64,000 nt of DNA, taken from assembly GCA_964501925.1 (NCBI GenBank), contig CAZCTM010000001.1, forward strand, positions 1 to 64,000, written 5' to 3'. The position numbers and the translations under genes were made by a program. Of the stretch, positions 33,301 to 43,102 are shown in pieces (positions within the stretch are counted from its first letter, which is position 1; every line of letters begins with the position of its first letter). The DNA comes from CAYLYU01 sp964501925. Its GTDB lineage: Bacteria > Pseudomonadota > Zetaproteobacteria > Mariprofundales > Mariprofundaceae. The notes under the pieces were generated by a model that was not told where the DNA came from, did no database searches, and saw only the letters and a program-made list of their open reading frames with translations.

Positions 33301-34236
33301 ATGATTGAAGTCGAACACTTGACAAAGGACTATGGTCAGTTCCGGGCCATTGATGATATCAGCTTTACAGTGGAAAAAGGCGAGATTCTAGGTTTTCTTG
33401 GTCCGAATGGCGCTGGCAAGACAACCGTCATGCGCATTCTTACCTGTTATTTTCCTCCCACCAAGGGAAAGGTCATGATCGCTGGATACAATTGCTTTGA
33501 GGAGTCCATTCAGGTCCGCAGGAAAATTGGCTATCTTCCCGAAAGAGTACCTCTGTACGCGGACATGACCGTTTCCAATTATCTTAGCTTTGTTGCCGGC
33601 ATCAAAGGTATGGCAGCAAGGGATGTAAAAAAGAAAGTCGCACAGGTCATGGATGACTGTGGCGTCACTGAAGTGGCTGAAAAACTGATCAGCGAGATTT
33701 CGAGGGGATATCGACAAAGGGTTGGCATTGCTCAGGCATTGGTGAACGATCCCGAGGTGCTGATTCTTGATGAGCCCACCGTCGGTCTTGATCCAAAACA
33801 AATCAAGGAGATCAGGAAGCTTATCAAGGATCTGGCAGGCCGTCATACAGTGATCTTAAGCACCCATATTCTTCCGGAGGTCAGCATCCTCTGCAGCAGG
33901 GTGATCATCATTAACAAGGGAAAGGTTGCGGCTGTCGATAGTCTTGAGAACCTCACATCTGCGGGCTCGGACAAAATGTTCCTGCGTATCGATGGCGATC
34001 AAAAAGCAATTGAAACACAACTTTCCCGTCTGGGTGGAATTAGTTCCGTAACCCAGGAACAAGGGACGCTGGGTGCCGGTGATGGGTTTGTTGTTTGCTT
34101 GACTGATGAAAGGCAGGGCAGGCAGCAGATTCATGCCATGATCGAGAAAAATGGCTGGCAACTTATGGAAATGCGGCCTGTTGAAAAAAGTCTGGAAGAT
34201 ATCTTTATCCAACTGGTTACAAGGGAAGACTCATGA
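33301..34236 (+). CDS. ABC transporter ATP-binding protein (GldA/NatA type)
   Basis: A 311-residue ATPase with Walker A (GPNGAGKT), signature (SRGYRQR, in place of LSGGQ), Walker B (VLILDEPT) and the H-loop (STHILPE). The long C-terminus is typical of GldA/NatA/CcmA-like exporters. It overlaps the permease gene by 4 bases. With the next three genes it forms the widespread Gld-like set. It resembles NosF only at the superfamily level, and no NosD is present. Confidence 0.9.
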   Translation: MIEVEHLTKDYGQFRAIDDISFTVEKGEILGFLGPNGAGKTTVMRILTCYFPPTKGKVMIAGYNCFEESIQVRRKIGYLPERVPLYADMTVSNYLSFVAGIKGMAARDVKKKVAQVMDDCGVTEVAEKLISEISRGYRQRVGIAQALVNDPEVLILDEPTVGLDPKQIKEIRKLIKDLAGRHTVILSTHILPEVSILCSRVIIINKGKVAAVDSLENLTSAGSDKMFLRIDGDQKAIETQLSRLGGISSVTQEQGTLGAGDGFVVCLTDERQGRQQIHAMIEKNGWQLMEMRPVEKSLEDIFIQLVTREDS

Positions 34237-35015
34237 ATTTCAGGAATATCGGTCTTATTTACAGGCGTGAGTTGAAGTCCTATTTCAACTCATTGACCGC
34301 ATACATAGTCATTGTCATGTTTTTGCTGGTTACCGGATATTTTTTCTACACACTGCTGGCAACTTTCTCGATCGTAAGTTTTCAGGCCCAGACTGATCCG
34401 ATGCTGGCCAAGCAGTACCAGTTGCTCAATATCAATGAAACAGTGGTCAGGCCACTTTTTGGCAGTATCAGCATCATCATGTTGCTCATGGCCCCGCTCT
34501 TAACGATGCGCCTGTTCTCCGAGGAGAAAAAAACGGGCACGATCGAATTGATGCTGACTTTTCCGGTCAACGACATTGATGTCATCATGGGAAAATATCT
34601 GGCCTGTTTTACCGTGCTGCTCACGATGATATTGCTGACAGCAACCTACCCCATCCTTCTTATTGTTCTGGGTGAGCCCGAGGTCAAGCCTATTCTGAGC
34701 GGTTATCTGGGTTTAATCCTTCTGGGAGGTGCCTTCATTTCCCTAGGGATTTTTACCTCCTCGTTAACGGAGAACCAGATTGTTGCCGCTTCGATTTCTT
34801 TTGGGATGCTTTTCTTTTTCTGGCTGATCAGTTATTCCGTTAATCTTGTATCTGCTGATTTGGGGCAGGTGCTTTCCTATCTTTCAATCAATGAGCATAT
34901 AGAGAGCCTGTCAAAAGGTGTTGTCGATTCGGAGGATATCATCTATTACCTCTGTTTCATTGCGATGTTTTTGTTCCTTACACTTAGAAGTCTAGAAACG
35001 AACAGGTGGCGATAA
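34233..35015 (+). CDS. ABC transporter permease (GldF-like)
   Basis: A 260-residue ABC-2 type permease with six predicted helices and the family hallmark LTMRLFSEEKKTGTIELMLT near residue 90. GldF-type permeases pair with GldA ATPases and GldG-type membrane proteins; in most bacteria without gliding their substrate is unknown. The stop overlaps the next start by one base. Confidence 0.88.
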   Translation: MNFRNIGLIYRRELKSYFNSLTAYIVIVMFLLVTGYFFYTLLATFSIVSFQAQTDPMLAKQYQLLNINETVVRPLFGSISIIMLLMAPLLTMRLFSEEKKTGTIELMLTFPVNDIDVIMGKYLACFTVLLTMILLTATYPILLIVLGEPEVKPILSGYLGLILLGGAFISLGIFTSSLTENQIVAASISFGMLFFFWLISYSVNLVSADLGQVLSYLSINEHIESLSKGVVDSEDIIYYLCFIAMFLFLTLRSLETNRWR

Positions 35016-36574
35016 TGAAAGCGAGAGGGTTGTTTGCGCCGTTGGGTCTGCTGTCCATCATCCTGATGATGGCCGGGGGGATGATCTATTCGATTACGGG
35101 TGAAATGGGAACAATTGCCGTCTCTCTGATATGGATCGGGCTTCTCATACTGTTGCTCTTTTTCTATATCTATTTCCCGGAGATAAGGGATTTCATTACC
35201 AAGCGCTCCACCAAGTATGCGGCCAACACCGTCATCATGAGCATGATATTCGTTTTGATCATTGGGCTTATCGGTGTGATGTCGATCAAATACAAGGTCA
35301 GAGTGGACCTGACGGAGGAGGGTCGATACACGCTTTCCCCCCAGACGGTCAAGATTTTGAAATCACTGGAAGATGACGTCAACGTGTATGCCTTTTACAG
35401 GACCGATGAGCGAACGAGACAGGCGATGTTCGACCTGCTTGAGGAATACTCGTATTACTCTCCCCATTTCAAGGTTCGTTTCATTGATCCTGACAAGAAT
35501 CCGACGGAAGCAATAAAACACCGTGTATCCTCTTATCGAACCACGCTCTTGAAGTACGGCGGTAAACAGGAAGTGGTGGTCACTGAGTCGGAAGACAAGG
35601 TGACCAATGCCTTAATCAAGCTGATCAGTAAAGAGAAAAAGGTGATTTATTTTGTTAAGGGTCATGGGGAGAAACGGCTGAATAGTAAGGCCAACGATGG
35701 CTACCTCCTGGTCAAAGAGGCGATTGAGAAGGAGAATCATGAAGTGCGTGAGCTCCTGCTCATGAATGAGAAAAAGGTTCCGGATGATGCCGCTGTCCTG
35801 GTAATTGCAGGCCCCGAAACCAACTTTCTTCAGGCAGAACTTGATAAAATTACTGCCTTTGTCAAAAAAGGTGGCCGCGTTTTGTTTCTGCTGGACCCAG
35901 GCGGAGCCAACGGACTTGTCGGTTACCTGAGCCAGTTTGGATTTAAAGTGGGCAAGGATCTGATTATTGACACCATGAGCCAAGTATACGGTGGGAACTA
36001 TCTGACCCCCGTGGTAGTGCAATACCACAAGAATCACCCGGTCACCTACGGATTTGAACTGGCGACTTTTTACCCTGCTGCCCGGTCAGTTCATATTGAT
36101 GAGGATCCGACGAAAGGTCGTTACGATCTTGCAAAGACAAGTGACCGGAGCTGGGCGGTCACCGGAGAACTCACGGACAAGGATCTGGAGTTTGATCCCG
36201 ATAAACATACCAAAGGTCCCATCAGTGTCGTGGCCGTTGCCGCCATTGAGGTGGTTGTTGACAAAAAGAAAACCGAGACCCGTCAGGAAGACCTGAAGAC
36301 ATGGGGTAAGATGATCGTTGTGGGAGATTCAGACATGGTGAGTAATACCCACATCAAACTGGCCGGTAACAGGGATTTCTTCCTGAACATGCTCAACTGG
36401 CTGGCTGAAGAAAACATCCTCATATCCATCCGAAAGAAGGCCCCCGGGTTAACGCCACTCATGCTGACGAAGGCCCAGGGCAAACTCGTTTTCTGGCTTT
36501 CCATGGTCATCATGCCGTCATTGGTACTGGTTACCGGCATCGGTGTCACCCTGAGAAGAAGGCGGGGCGCGTGA
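35015..36574 (+). CDS. GldG-like membrane protein of the ABC-2 exporter
   Basis: I chose the ATG that overlaps the permease stop, preceded by aggtgg, giving 519 residues. Three N-terminal helices precede a large extracytoplasmic domain (VDLTEEGRYTLSPQTVKILK is the family signature; GRVLFLLDPG later) and a C-terminal helix. This is the DUF7088/GldG architecture. The periplasmic domain probably gates or recruits substrate for the exporter. An in-frame GTG at 35006 is a weaker start. Confidence 0.85.
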   Translation: MKARGLFAPLGLLSIILMMAGGMIYSITGEMGTIAVSLIWIGLLILLLFFYIYFPEIRDFITKRSTKYAANTVIMSMIFVLIIGLIGVMSIKYKVRVDLTEEGRYTLSPQTVKILKSLEDDVNVYAFYRTDERTRQAMFDLLEEYSYYSPHFKVRFIDPDKNPTEAIKHRVSSYRTTLLKYGGKQEVVVTESEDKVTNALIKLISKEKKVIYFVKGHGEKRLNSKANDGYLLVKEAIEKENHEVRELLLMNEKKVPDDAAVLVIAGPETNFLQAELDKITAFVKKGGRVLFLLDPGGANGLVGYLSQFGFKVGKDLIIDTMSQVYGGNYLTPVVVQYHKNHPVTYGFELATFYPAARSVHIDEDPTKGRYDLAKTSDRSWAVTGELTDKDLEFDPDKHTKGPISVVAVAAIEVVVDKKKTETRQEDLKTWGKMIVVGDSDMVSNTHIKLAGNRDFFLNMLNWLAEENILISIRKKAPGLTPLMLTKAQGKLVFWLSMVIMPSLVLVTGIGVTLRRRRGA

Positions 36575-37530
36575 ACTTTTCCAAGAAGACGCTTTTCTGG
36601 ATTATTGTACTCATTACCCTCGCAGGTTCGTTTTATTTCTTTGATGAAAAGAAAGAGGAGGAAAAGCGGTTAATCGAGGCAAGTTTCAGGCTTCTTCCCT
36701 TTACCGTAAACGACGTCACAGAGTTCTGGATCAATAACCGCAAGGATAACCTGCAGATAAGGGTTATTCGAACCGGGGATGGATGGAAAGTCGTTGAACC
36801 ACTGGTTACCAAGGGTGATAAGAAGGCGATCGAGAAATACCTGAAAATCATTGTAACCGCACGAAAGGATGCCGTCCTTTTTTCTCAACCTGGACCGGAG
36901 AAGCTGAAAGAGCTCGGTCTGGATGATCCCAAGGTTGAAGTGGGACTAAAGGCGAAGGGCCAGGAAACCATCCTTGTCTTTGGTGAGAAGGGGCCAACAC
37001 TCAACGTCTCCTATGCCATGTTCAAGGGCAAGCCAGAAGTCTATCGCGTGCATTCGGATCTCAAGACGGAATCCAGCAAGGAAGTGTATGCATTTCGTGA
37101 CAAGACCATTCTTGATTTTGATCCAATGAAAATGAGGCGATTCGAGATCGTTCAGAACGATGGTAATAAGGTTGTAATCGAGCAAGATAACGGCAAGTGG
37201 AACATCCTTGAACCTGTGAAGGGTCCTGCATCCATGGAAAAGGTTCTGGAAACCCTGTATGCGATCAAGAACGGCAAGATCAAGGCCTTCATTGATGAGA
37301 ACCCGAAAGATTTCAGGCCTTATGGGCTTTACACGCCGAAAATCCAGTTAACGGTTTATCAAGAGAAAAAGGCGGAGCCTTATAGACTTGTCATCGGTGA
37401 CAAGGACAGATCAAAGCGGGGATACTTCGCCACAACTGGGGTTGCGGACAAGGTGTTTGATGTCGAGGAAGATCTTGTGAAAACTATCCTGAATAACATG
37501 GATAAATATCTTGAAAAAAGTACAGGCTGA
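36571..37530 (+). CDS. DUF4340 protein
   Basis: A 319-residue protein with one N-terminal helix and a repeated fold (FRLLPFTVNDVTEFWINN; GWKVVEPLVTKGDKKAIEKY; KWNILEPVKGPASMEKVLE), which is characteristic of DUF4340. These proteins regularly follow GldG-like genes and probably form the periplasmic part of the same exporter. The GTG start overlaps the upstream stop by 4 bases. Confidence 0.85.
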   Translation: MNFSKKTLFWIIVLITLAGSFYFFDEKKEEEKRLIEASFRLLPFTVNDVTEFWINNRKDNLQIRVIRTGDGWKVVEPLVTKGDKKAIEKYLKIIVTARKDAVLFSQPGPEKLKELGLDDPKVEVGLKAKGQETILVFGEKGPTLNVSYAMFKGKPEVYRVHSDLKTESSKEVYAFRDKTILDFDPMKMRRFEIVQNDGNKVVIEQDNGKWNILEPVKGPASMEKVLETLYAIKNGKIKAFIDENPKDFRPYGLYTPKIQLTVYQEKKAEPYRLVIGDKDRSKRGYFATTGVADKVFDVEEDLVKTILNNMDKYLEKSTG

Positions 37531-37705
37531 TGATGCTCAACAGGTCCAGTCGTAAAGGATGAGGGTGTTTTCCAAGTTCTTTGGTCAGTGATCCGGTATG
37601 CGAATAAGACTTCATTGTATATCAGATAGGGCCTTGGCAACTTTGTCGTCCAGATTTTACCATTGCCTTCCCGATGCATGAAGGATTGAAGGGGTTGAAT
37701 AAGGC

Positions 37706-38839
37706 ATGCTGATTTATGGAATTGTGGCATTTCTCTGTATCTTCTTTGCCCATGCAATTCCACTTCATGCCGGGACAATCCGGTTTGATCATTTCAGGAT
37801 CGAGCTGCCTGAGGGTCTGGATCGGGATGCCTATTATGTTCCATCTGATAATCCAATGACCAAGGAAAAAGTGGAACTGGGGCGATCCCTTTTTTTTGAC
37901 ACGCGTCTTTCTTTTGACAACACGGTTTCCTGCGCCACATGTCATTCTCCCCGGTTTGCCTTTGCGGACGGACAACGCGTTTCACTGGGTGTCAACGCCC
38001 AAGAGGGGGTAAGGAACGCGCCAACAGTCATCAATCGGGCTTTTTCACGGGAACAGTTCTGGGATGGGCGTGCAAGTTCGCTGGAAGAACAATCAAAAGG
38101 GCCACTGGTCAACCCCGTTGAGATGGCCATGCCAAGTCTCGATTTTGTTGAAAATAAACTGCGGGGAATTAAGGGATACAGAGAATGGTTCAAGAGGGTC
38201 TTTGGCCGGGAACTGAACATCGATGATGTCGCAAGGGCAATTGCCGCGTTTGAGCGCACGATTCTTTCCGGGAATTCCAGATTTGACAGGTTCAGGGCCG
38301 GAGATGCAACGGCTCTCAATGACTCCGAGAGGCGTGGCTTAGCGCTTTTTGAAGGCAAAGCGCGTTGCTCGCAGTGTCACAGTGGCTTCAATTTCACCGA
38401 TGAGAAATACCATAACATTGGTATTGACTGGGATACGAGCCTTATTGATCTGGGTCGATACAAGGTCTCGGGTGAAAAACTGGATTTTGGTGCCTTCAAA
38501 ACCCCCACGTTAAGGGAAATTGCCCATACTGCACCTTACATGCACAACGGGACTTTTACCTCACTGGAAGAAGTAGTATCCTTCTATAACAAAGGGGGTG
38601 TCGCCAATCCCTTCCTGGATGTTGAAATGCGACGCCCGAAGCGAACGTTAGAGGAAATTTTACGTTATTATGAAGAGGAAAAAGAATCCAAGGAAGGAAA
38701 GAAGAGGAGCGGACAAATCGAACTGGCCCGTCTGAATCTGACAAAGCAGGAGCAAGCCGATCTGGTGGCCTTTTTGAAAGCGCTAAGTGGCGAAGGATGG
38801 CAGCATGTCAGACCTCCCGAATCTTTCCCTGCCGAATAG
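37706..38839 (+). CDS. Dihaem cytochrome c peroxidase (MauG/CcpA family)
   Basis: A 377-residue exported protein with a signal peptide (ends near HAIPLHA) and two haem motifs: CATCHSPRFAFADG near residue 75 and CSQCHSGFNF near 222. These are the low- and high-potential haem domains of bacterial cytochrome c peroxidases. HTAPYMHNGTF near 275 contains the conserved Met region. It reduces hydrogen peroxide with cytochrome c electrons, or oxidises a protein side chain as MauG does. It is 9 bases before a NTF2-like gene. Confidence 0.9.
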   Translation: MLIYGIVAFLCIFFAHAIPLHAGTIRFDHFRIELPEGLDRDAYYVPSDNPMTKEKVELGRSLFFDTRLSFDNTVSCATCHSPRFAFADGQRVSLGVNAQEGVRNAPTVINRAFSREQFWDGRASSLEEQSKGPLVNPVEMAMPSLDFVENKLRGIKGYREWFKRVFGRELNIDDVARAIAAFERTILSGNSRFDRFRAGDATALNDSERRGLALFEGKARCSQCHSGFNFTDEKYHNIGIDWDTSLIDLGRYKVSGEKLDFGAFKTPTLREIAHTAPYMHNGTFTSLEEVVSFYNKGGVANPFLDVEMRRPKRTLEEILRYYEEEKESKEGKKRSGQIELARLNLTKQEQADLVAFLKALSGEGWQHVRPPESFPAE

Positions 38840-38848
38840 GAGGTAGCC

Positions 38849-39457
38849 ATGCCTTTTCTGAACAGTGGCATCTCAGATGATCGTTCAATACCAGCGTATT
38901 TGTTATCGATGATATTGTTTGGATCCCTCCTCATGACCTTGATGACAGGTCTTGCTGTGGGGGGGGATCATGGTTTGTCGGATCGCTATAGCATGAAGGT
39001 GGATCCTTCTGCCAAGAAGGAATTGGGAGAGAAAACCTTCAATGAAGTCATGGCATTCTTTCAGGCAGCGGAAAAGGCGATCGAAACGAAGGACCTGGAT
39101 TCCCTCATGGAACTCTATTCAGATGATTATGACAATGGTGGGCACGACAAGGCATCGGTAAGACAGATATGGAAAAGAATCTTTTCCACTTTTGAAACAA
39201 TGGCAACCCATCACAATATGAAGCTCATCAATGTGACCGCAACGGAAAAAGAGTCCGACAAGAATGTTGTTGTCTTTCGTTGCAGCGGGCTTTTGATGGG
39301 TGTGCATGATCCAAAACTGGGTTTGATCACCATTGATAACTGGACGCAGCAGGATCATGTTCTTGTGAAAGAAGGTGGAAAGTGGAAACTGATTGGCACT
39401 TACGGCAGGGATCGCAAGCGTCTGTGGTTTGATAAACCGATCCACCCTCTTTTCTGA
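38849..39457 (+). CDS. Exported NTF2-like protein
   Basis: A 202-residue protein with an N-terminal hydrophobic segment (signal or anchor, ~15-42). An NTF2/SnoaL-like fold follows: KAIETKDLDSLMELYSDDYD, VRQIWKRIF and KWKLIGTYGRD. The family binds small ligands or partners and has no fixed enzymatic role. A strong aggaggt ribosome site follows the peroxidase stop, so the two are probably co-transcribed. Confidence 0.7.
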   Translation: MPFLNSGISDDRSIPAYLLSMILFGSLLMTLMTGLAVGGDHGLSDRYSMKVDPSAKKELGEKTFNEVMAFFQAAEKAIETKDLDSLMELYSDDYDNGGHDKASVRQIWKRIFSTFETMATHHNMKLINVTATEKESDKNVVVFRCSGLLMGVHDPKLGLITIDNWTQQDHVLVKEGGKWKLIGTYGRDRKRLWFDKPIHPLF

Positions 39458-39517
39458 CCTTCCAGATTATGGTAAAAATAAAAGCCTTATTTAAGGTATG
39501 ATGGTAATAAATTAGAT

Positions 39518-40795
39518 ATGAACATTTTCAAGATACTTTCTTTCTTTCTTGTCGTGATACTTCTTTCATGCTGCTCGGGCGATAGTGGTGAACAGGAAGT
39601 TACGAAATCCAATAACCAGCAAGTTGCAAAGTCCAGAGCGGACAGGGCAGCGGAGATGGAGGAATTGCTTCGGCAGACCGAGTTATTTGCAAAGCAGGAG
39701 AAGGAAAGAAGGAAAAAGAAGATAGAAACCTGGGAAAGACCGCTTATCATTGGGGTGGTAGGTCCTGAGTCGGGAGAAAATGCGAACTACGGCAAGAGTG
39801 TCGTAAAGGGTGTCCTGGCGGCTGCCAAACGATTTAATGCGGGAGGTGGCATTAATGGTAAGGAAATCAAGGTCCTGCACTTTGATGATGAAAGCAAGAT
39901 GGCGTTTGCGGATGAGATCGTGACCTATCTTATCAATCAAGGGGCCATAGCAATCTTGTCGGCCCCGACTGGATCTTCTACCTTCACCCCCGTTCATTTG
40001 GTTAATGAGACAAAAACCATATTTATCTCGATTGGATCAAGACGCCACATTGAGAGAAGTGGACCATATGTGTTCCGGAGCGCAGTTCCGGATGAACTGG
40101 CTACGGAAGATCTGATCAGATATGCCAGTGAGGAATTGAGCTATGTCAATTACGCTCTCGTCACTTCTTCCAATCATCCTTTTTCACTGGCCTTGAGCTC
40201 ATTATTTAAAAAGGCGGTATACCATAACAAAGGGGTAATCAAGGTTGAGGCGGATGTATACGATACCTATACCGGAAAGTCTGATATGGGAAAGGTCATT
40301 GATGCAATAAGGAAAAAGGCCAAGGAGCTGGATGGAGTTATCTTTACCGGCAATGTCAGTGAAGGGGTTTTGCTCGCAAAGGGTTTGAAGAAAGCCGGTC
40401 TGTCGCTTCCCATCATTGGTGGTGAGGATCTCTACTCGGATGAGTATATGAAAGGCGGGAAGGCGGTAGAGGGAACGCTTTTGTATTCGACGCTTTCCTC
40501 CGGAGACAAGTCATCAAGAATGGCAGATTTCATTGAGGACTATGGTAAGGAGAATAAACCCGATCGTTTTGCTGCCCTTGCCTACGATACCTTTATGTTG
40601 GTTGCCGATGCCATCAAAAGAGCAGGTTCAACCAATACAGCCAAGGTCAGAGAAGCATTGATCAGTCGGAAGGACTGTGAAGGGGTGACCGGAAAAACAA
40701 GTTTCTCTTCCGAGGGGGAACCGATCAAACATCCTTTGATTTGTAAGATCAAGACGGGAAAGAACGGAGGAAGGGTAGTTGTGTTAAAGCAGTGA
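39518..40795 (+). CDS. Periplasmic branched-chain-type ABC substrate-binding lipoprotein
   Basis: A 425-residue lipoprotein (lipobox LLSCC, residue ~18), then a charged linker (KQEKERRKKKIE) and a type I periplasmic binding fold of the LivK/Peripla_BP_6 class (IIGVVGPESGENANYGKSVV; VYDTYTGKSDMGKVIDAIRK; DRFAALAYDTFMLVADAIKR). No ABC transporter genes accompany it, so it may act as a sensor subunit or use a transporter elsewhere. Homologues bind amino acids, amides or urea. Confidence 0.83.
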   Translation: MNIFKILSFFLVVILLSCCSGDSGEQEVTKSNNQQVAKSRADRAAEMEELLRQTELFAKQEKERRKKKIETWERPLIIGVVGPESGENANYGKSVVKGVLAAAKRFNAGGGINGKEIKVLHFDDESKMAFADEIVTYLINQGAIAILSAPTGSSTFTPVHLVNETKTIFISIGSRRHIERSGPYVFRSAVPDELATEDLIRYASEELSYVNYALVTSSNHPFSLALSSLFKKAVYHNKGVIKVEADVYDTYTGKSDMGKVIDAIRKKAKELDGVIFTGNVSEGVLLAKGLKKAGLSLPIIGGEDLYSDEYMKGGKAVEGTLLYSTLSSGDKSSRMADFIEDYGKENKPDRFAALAYDTFMLVADAIKRAGSTNTAKVREALISRKDCEGVTGKTSFSSEGEPIKHPLICKIKTGKNGGRVVVLKQ

Positions 40796-40932
40796 CGTAC
40801 CCACCACATGATACGCCGGCTCTGGTGTCATGGGGGGTAATGGCTGCATGATAAGGGGAAAAACCTTCTCTTGCGCAAGGAAAGGATGCATTTAAGGATA
40901 GGCATTCTTCATTTTATTAAGGAGACCTAGAA

Positions 40933-41646
40933 ATGAATAGAAAACAAGCAGGCATGTGGAGCATGACGAAATTCGGGGCAGTATTGATTCTGGTCGTGAT
41001 GACCCTCTGCCTTAGTGCAGGTAGTGCGGTTGCCGGTCACCATGGAAAAAATAAAGCATCGATCAATTATGATGAGATGGTAACCATCCCGGCCGGAAAG
41101 TTTATCTATGGCAAGCTGTACGCCAAACAGGAAATCGATCTGCCCGCCTTCAAGATCGACAAGTATGAAGTGACCAATGAGCAGTATGCGAAAGTTGTAA
41201 AAGGGTTTAAGTATGAACCTGGCGACGAGCATAAGCCGGCTGTCTTTGTTTCCATGTATGAAGCCGAGGCTTATTGCAAGGCTCTTGGAAAGAGGCTTCC
41301 TACGGAGCAGGAATGGGAAAAGGCGGCTCGCGGGACAGACGGAAGATTGTATCCTTGGGGTAACGAGTTTGATCCGGAGGCGGCGGTGACAAAGGAAACA
41401 ACGCCACCCGGAGAAAAGGCCATGCCGGTTGGATCGAAAGAGAAGGGCAAAAGCCCGTACGGTGTGATGGACATGGCCGGTAATGTATGGGAGTGGACCT
41501 CAAGCTACGATGGACGTTATTACATCCTCCGAGGTGGATCGTATTACGAGCCAAGCTGGGCTGCCACAGTTCTCAGCACACTGACCAGCATCCCTGAGGA
41601 TGGCAAGGAATACGTCGGGTTCCGTTGCGTTAAGGATATCAAGTAA
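40933..41646 (+). CDS. Formylglycine-generating-enzyme-like protein (NirV-like)
   Basis: A 237-residue exported protein with a signal peptide (ends near AVAGHH). It has a complete FGE-sulfatase fold: MVTIPAGKFIYG, KYEVTNEQYAKV, RLPTEQEWEKAARGTDGR, GVMDMAGNVWEWTS and ILRGGSYYE. The copper-ligand Cys pair of true FGEs is not obvious, so it is probably a binding relative. NirV, encoded beside nirK in many denitrifiers, has this fold, and the respiratory context fits. No sulphatase gene is nearby. Confidence 0.83.
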   Translation: MNRKQAGMWSMTKFGAVLILVVMTLCLSAGSAVAGHHGKNKASINYDEMVTIPAGKFIYGKLYAKQEIDLPAFKIDKYEVTNEQYAKVVKGFKYEPGDEHKPAVFVSMYEAEAYCKALGKRLPTEQEWEKAARGTDGRLYPWGNEFDPEAAVTKETTPPGEKAMPVGSKEKGKSPYGVMDMAGNVWEWTSSYDGRYYILRGGSYYEPSWAATVLSTLTSIPEDGKEYVGFRCVKDIK

Positions 41647-41720
41647 AAAAACGATATCACGATCGCTATCTGTTTGTGCAGAGGGGTAACGCAATTACCC
41701 CGCTTGGGAAACAATTACAT

Positions 41721-41734
41721 TTGATTTAGCTCAA
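41721..41734 (+). promoter_or_regulatory. FNR/Dnr-like box before the cytochrome b gene
   Basis: TTGATTTAGCTCAA differs from TTGAT-N4-ATCAA at one position. It lies 141 bases before the cytochrome b start at 41875; a class II promoter would start near 41769. Confidence 0.6.
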
Positions 41735-41874
41735 TATTTTCTGGATGGCTTTCGCATATCCTTTGAGAGATCTGCCCGGCCGGCTTAAGGGTAGAGCAGG
41801 GAAAGAAGAGAGAGTCCATTATCCTGTATCTATTGCCAAGGATATCGGCACTATAACGTGCTCCAGGGGGCTGA

Positions 41875-43053
41875 ATGAAGATTAAACGTTCGCATTGGCG
41901 CCACTTTTTTGGGGGGATTGCTCTTCTTCTCCTCATTATCCAGTTTTTCTCCGGGCTCGTCCTGACGATGTATTACCTTCCCGATTTGAAAGATGCCTAT
42001 GCCAGCATCCAGAGGTTGTATAATGAGCTTGGGGCTGTGGCTTGGGTGAGAGACTCACACCGTTGGGCTGCCCTGTTTATCTTCATCACTGTCATCATGC
42101 ACTTTATCAGGAGCCTGTTGAGAAAGGACTTTCTCAACCGGAGAAGCAAGACTTTCTGGCTTACAGGTGTTCTTCTCTTTTTACCCATGCTGGGTTTTCT
42201 TATAACGGGTTTTATCTTGCCATGGGAATGGAGAGCCTACTGGTTTATGGAAATGGTGCCCAACTATGTGGAGGGTATCGCCGTAATTGGTCCGGCCCTG
42301 AAGGACTTTCTTATCGAAGCCTTTACTCTCAATCGGTCATTGATGGCCCATGTTGTGATCTTCCCGGTAATAACCCTGATCCTGATGGAAATCCATTCCT
42401 TAACCCGCATGCGGAAGAGAAAGGGTGGGCTCTCCTTGTACATTGTGGAGCATAGCCTTTTTACCTTTCCCTTCCTGATTGCCATCGGTGTGCTGGCATA
42501 TGCCCTGGCAATGCCCACACAGGATCCGGAGATTGTTCCATTGCCCCTTGAAGGGGCATATATCCCTGCCCCTGAATGGTTTGCCCTGATCTTTTATGTG
42601 CCTTACATGCATTTCAAGGGGTTTATGATCCCCCTGCTTAATTTCTATATTCCTCTCATCGTTTTTATCGTGTTGGCTGCGCTTCCATATGTTATCAAGA
42701 GAAAAAAAGACAGGGTTAACAGGACCAAGGATGCGCAGAATGATCCTTCGATTATGAAGGTGAGCTTGTTTGATAAGCTTACGAAAAGAATTCGTCATCT
42801 CCCCGGAGTCAGGAGCCTTGCCAAGTCGGCGGCTTACTTAAGTGTTTTTTTGGTAGCCGTGACCCTGTTTGGTGCTTTGTACGCGGGCACCGCGGTTTCC
42901 CCTACAATGGGTTGCAATTCCTGTCACAATCTTGCTTCAGGCATGAGGATGGGGGTACCACCCGTAACGTTTAAGGACAGAAAGAGGAACCCCTTACTGG
43001 AAAATAACCAATGGATGGTGGAGCACTGGTTCTATCCGCAGGTGGTTTGGTAA
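41875..43053 (+). CDS. Full-length cytochrome b with a C-terminal c-type haem
   Basis: A 392-residue protein with about eight helices. The bis-His ligands are in place (H62 and H76 in RDSHRW...IMHF; H159 and H174 in LMAHVV...MEIHS). A PEWY-type motif reads PAPEWF near residue 236. After the last helix comes one c-haem motif, GCNSCHNL, then a tail ending HWFYPQVVW. It corresponds to b6 plus subunit IV fused, with an added haem. No Rieske protein or cytochrome c1/f is encoded in this window. It is probably the quinol-oxidising core of an unusual bc complex. Confidence 0.85.
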   Translation: MKIKRSHWRHFFGGIALLLLIIQFFSGLVLTMYYLPDLKDAYASIQRLYNELGAVAWVRDSHRWAALFIFITVIMHFIRSLLRKDFLNRRSKTFWLTGVLLFLPMLGFLITGFILPWEWRAYWFMEMVPNYVEGIAVIGPALKDFLIEAFTLNRSLMAHVVIFPVITLILMEIHSLTRMRKRKGGLSLYIVEHSLFTFPFLIAIGVLAYALAMPTQDPEIVPLPLEGAYIPAPEWFALIFYVPYMHFKGFMIPLLNFYIPLIVFIVLAALPYVIKRKKDRVNRTKDAQNDPSIMKVSLFDKLTKRIRHLPGVRSLAKSAAYLSVFLVAVTLFGALYAGTAVSPTMGCNSCHNLASGMRMGVPPVTFKDRKRNPLLENNQWMVEHWFYPQVVW

Positions 43054-43088
43054 AATTGTTGTTCCGGATCCTTTCGGAAAGGGCTTCC

Positions 43089-43102
43089 TTGATATGAATC
43101 AA
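43089..43102 (+). promoter_or_regulatory. Perfect FNR/Dnr box
   Basis: TTGATATGAATCAA matches TTGAT-N4-ATCAA. It lies just after the cytochrome b gene and 284 bases before the lipoprotein gene at 43386. The 332-base gap holds no other feature I can recognise. The distance implies a long leader or an unseen small gene. Confidence 0.75.

Noticed and set aside
33301..37530. ABC ATPase and permease as nosF and nosY for the NosZ-like enzyme
   Set aside because: The permease hallmark and the following GldG-like and DUF4340 genes identify a Gld-type exporter. NosD and NosL are absent, and the operon is 16 kb from the reductase.
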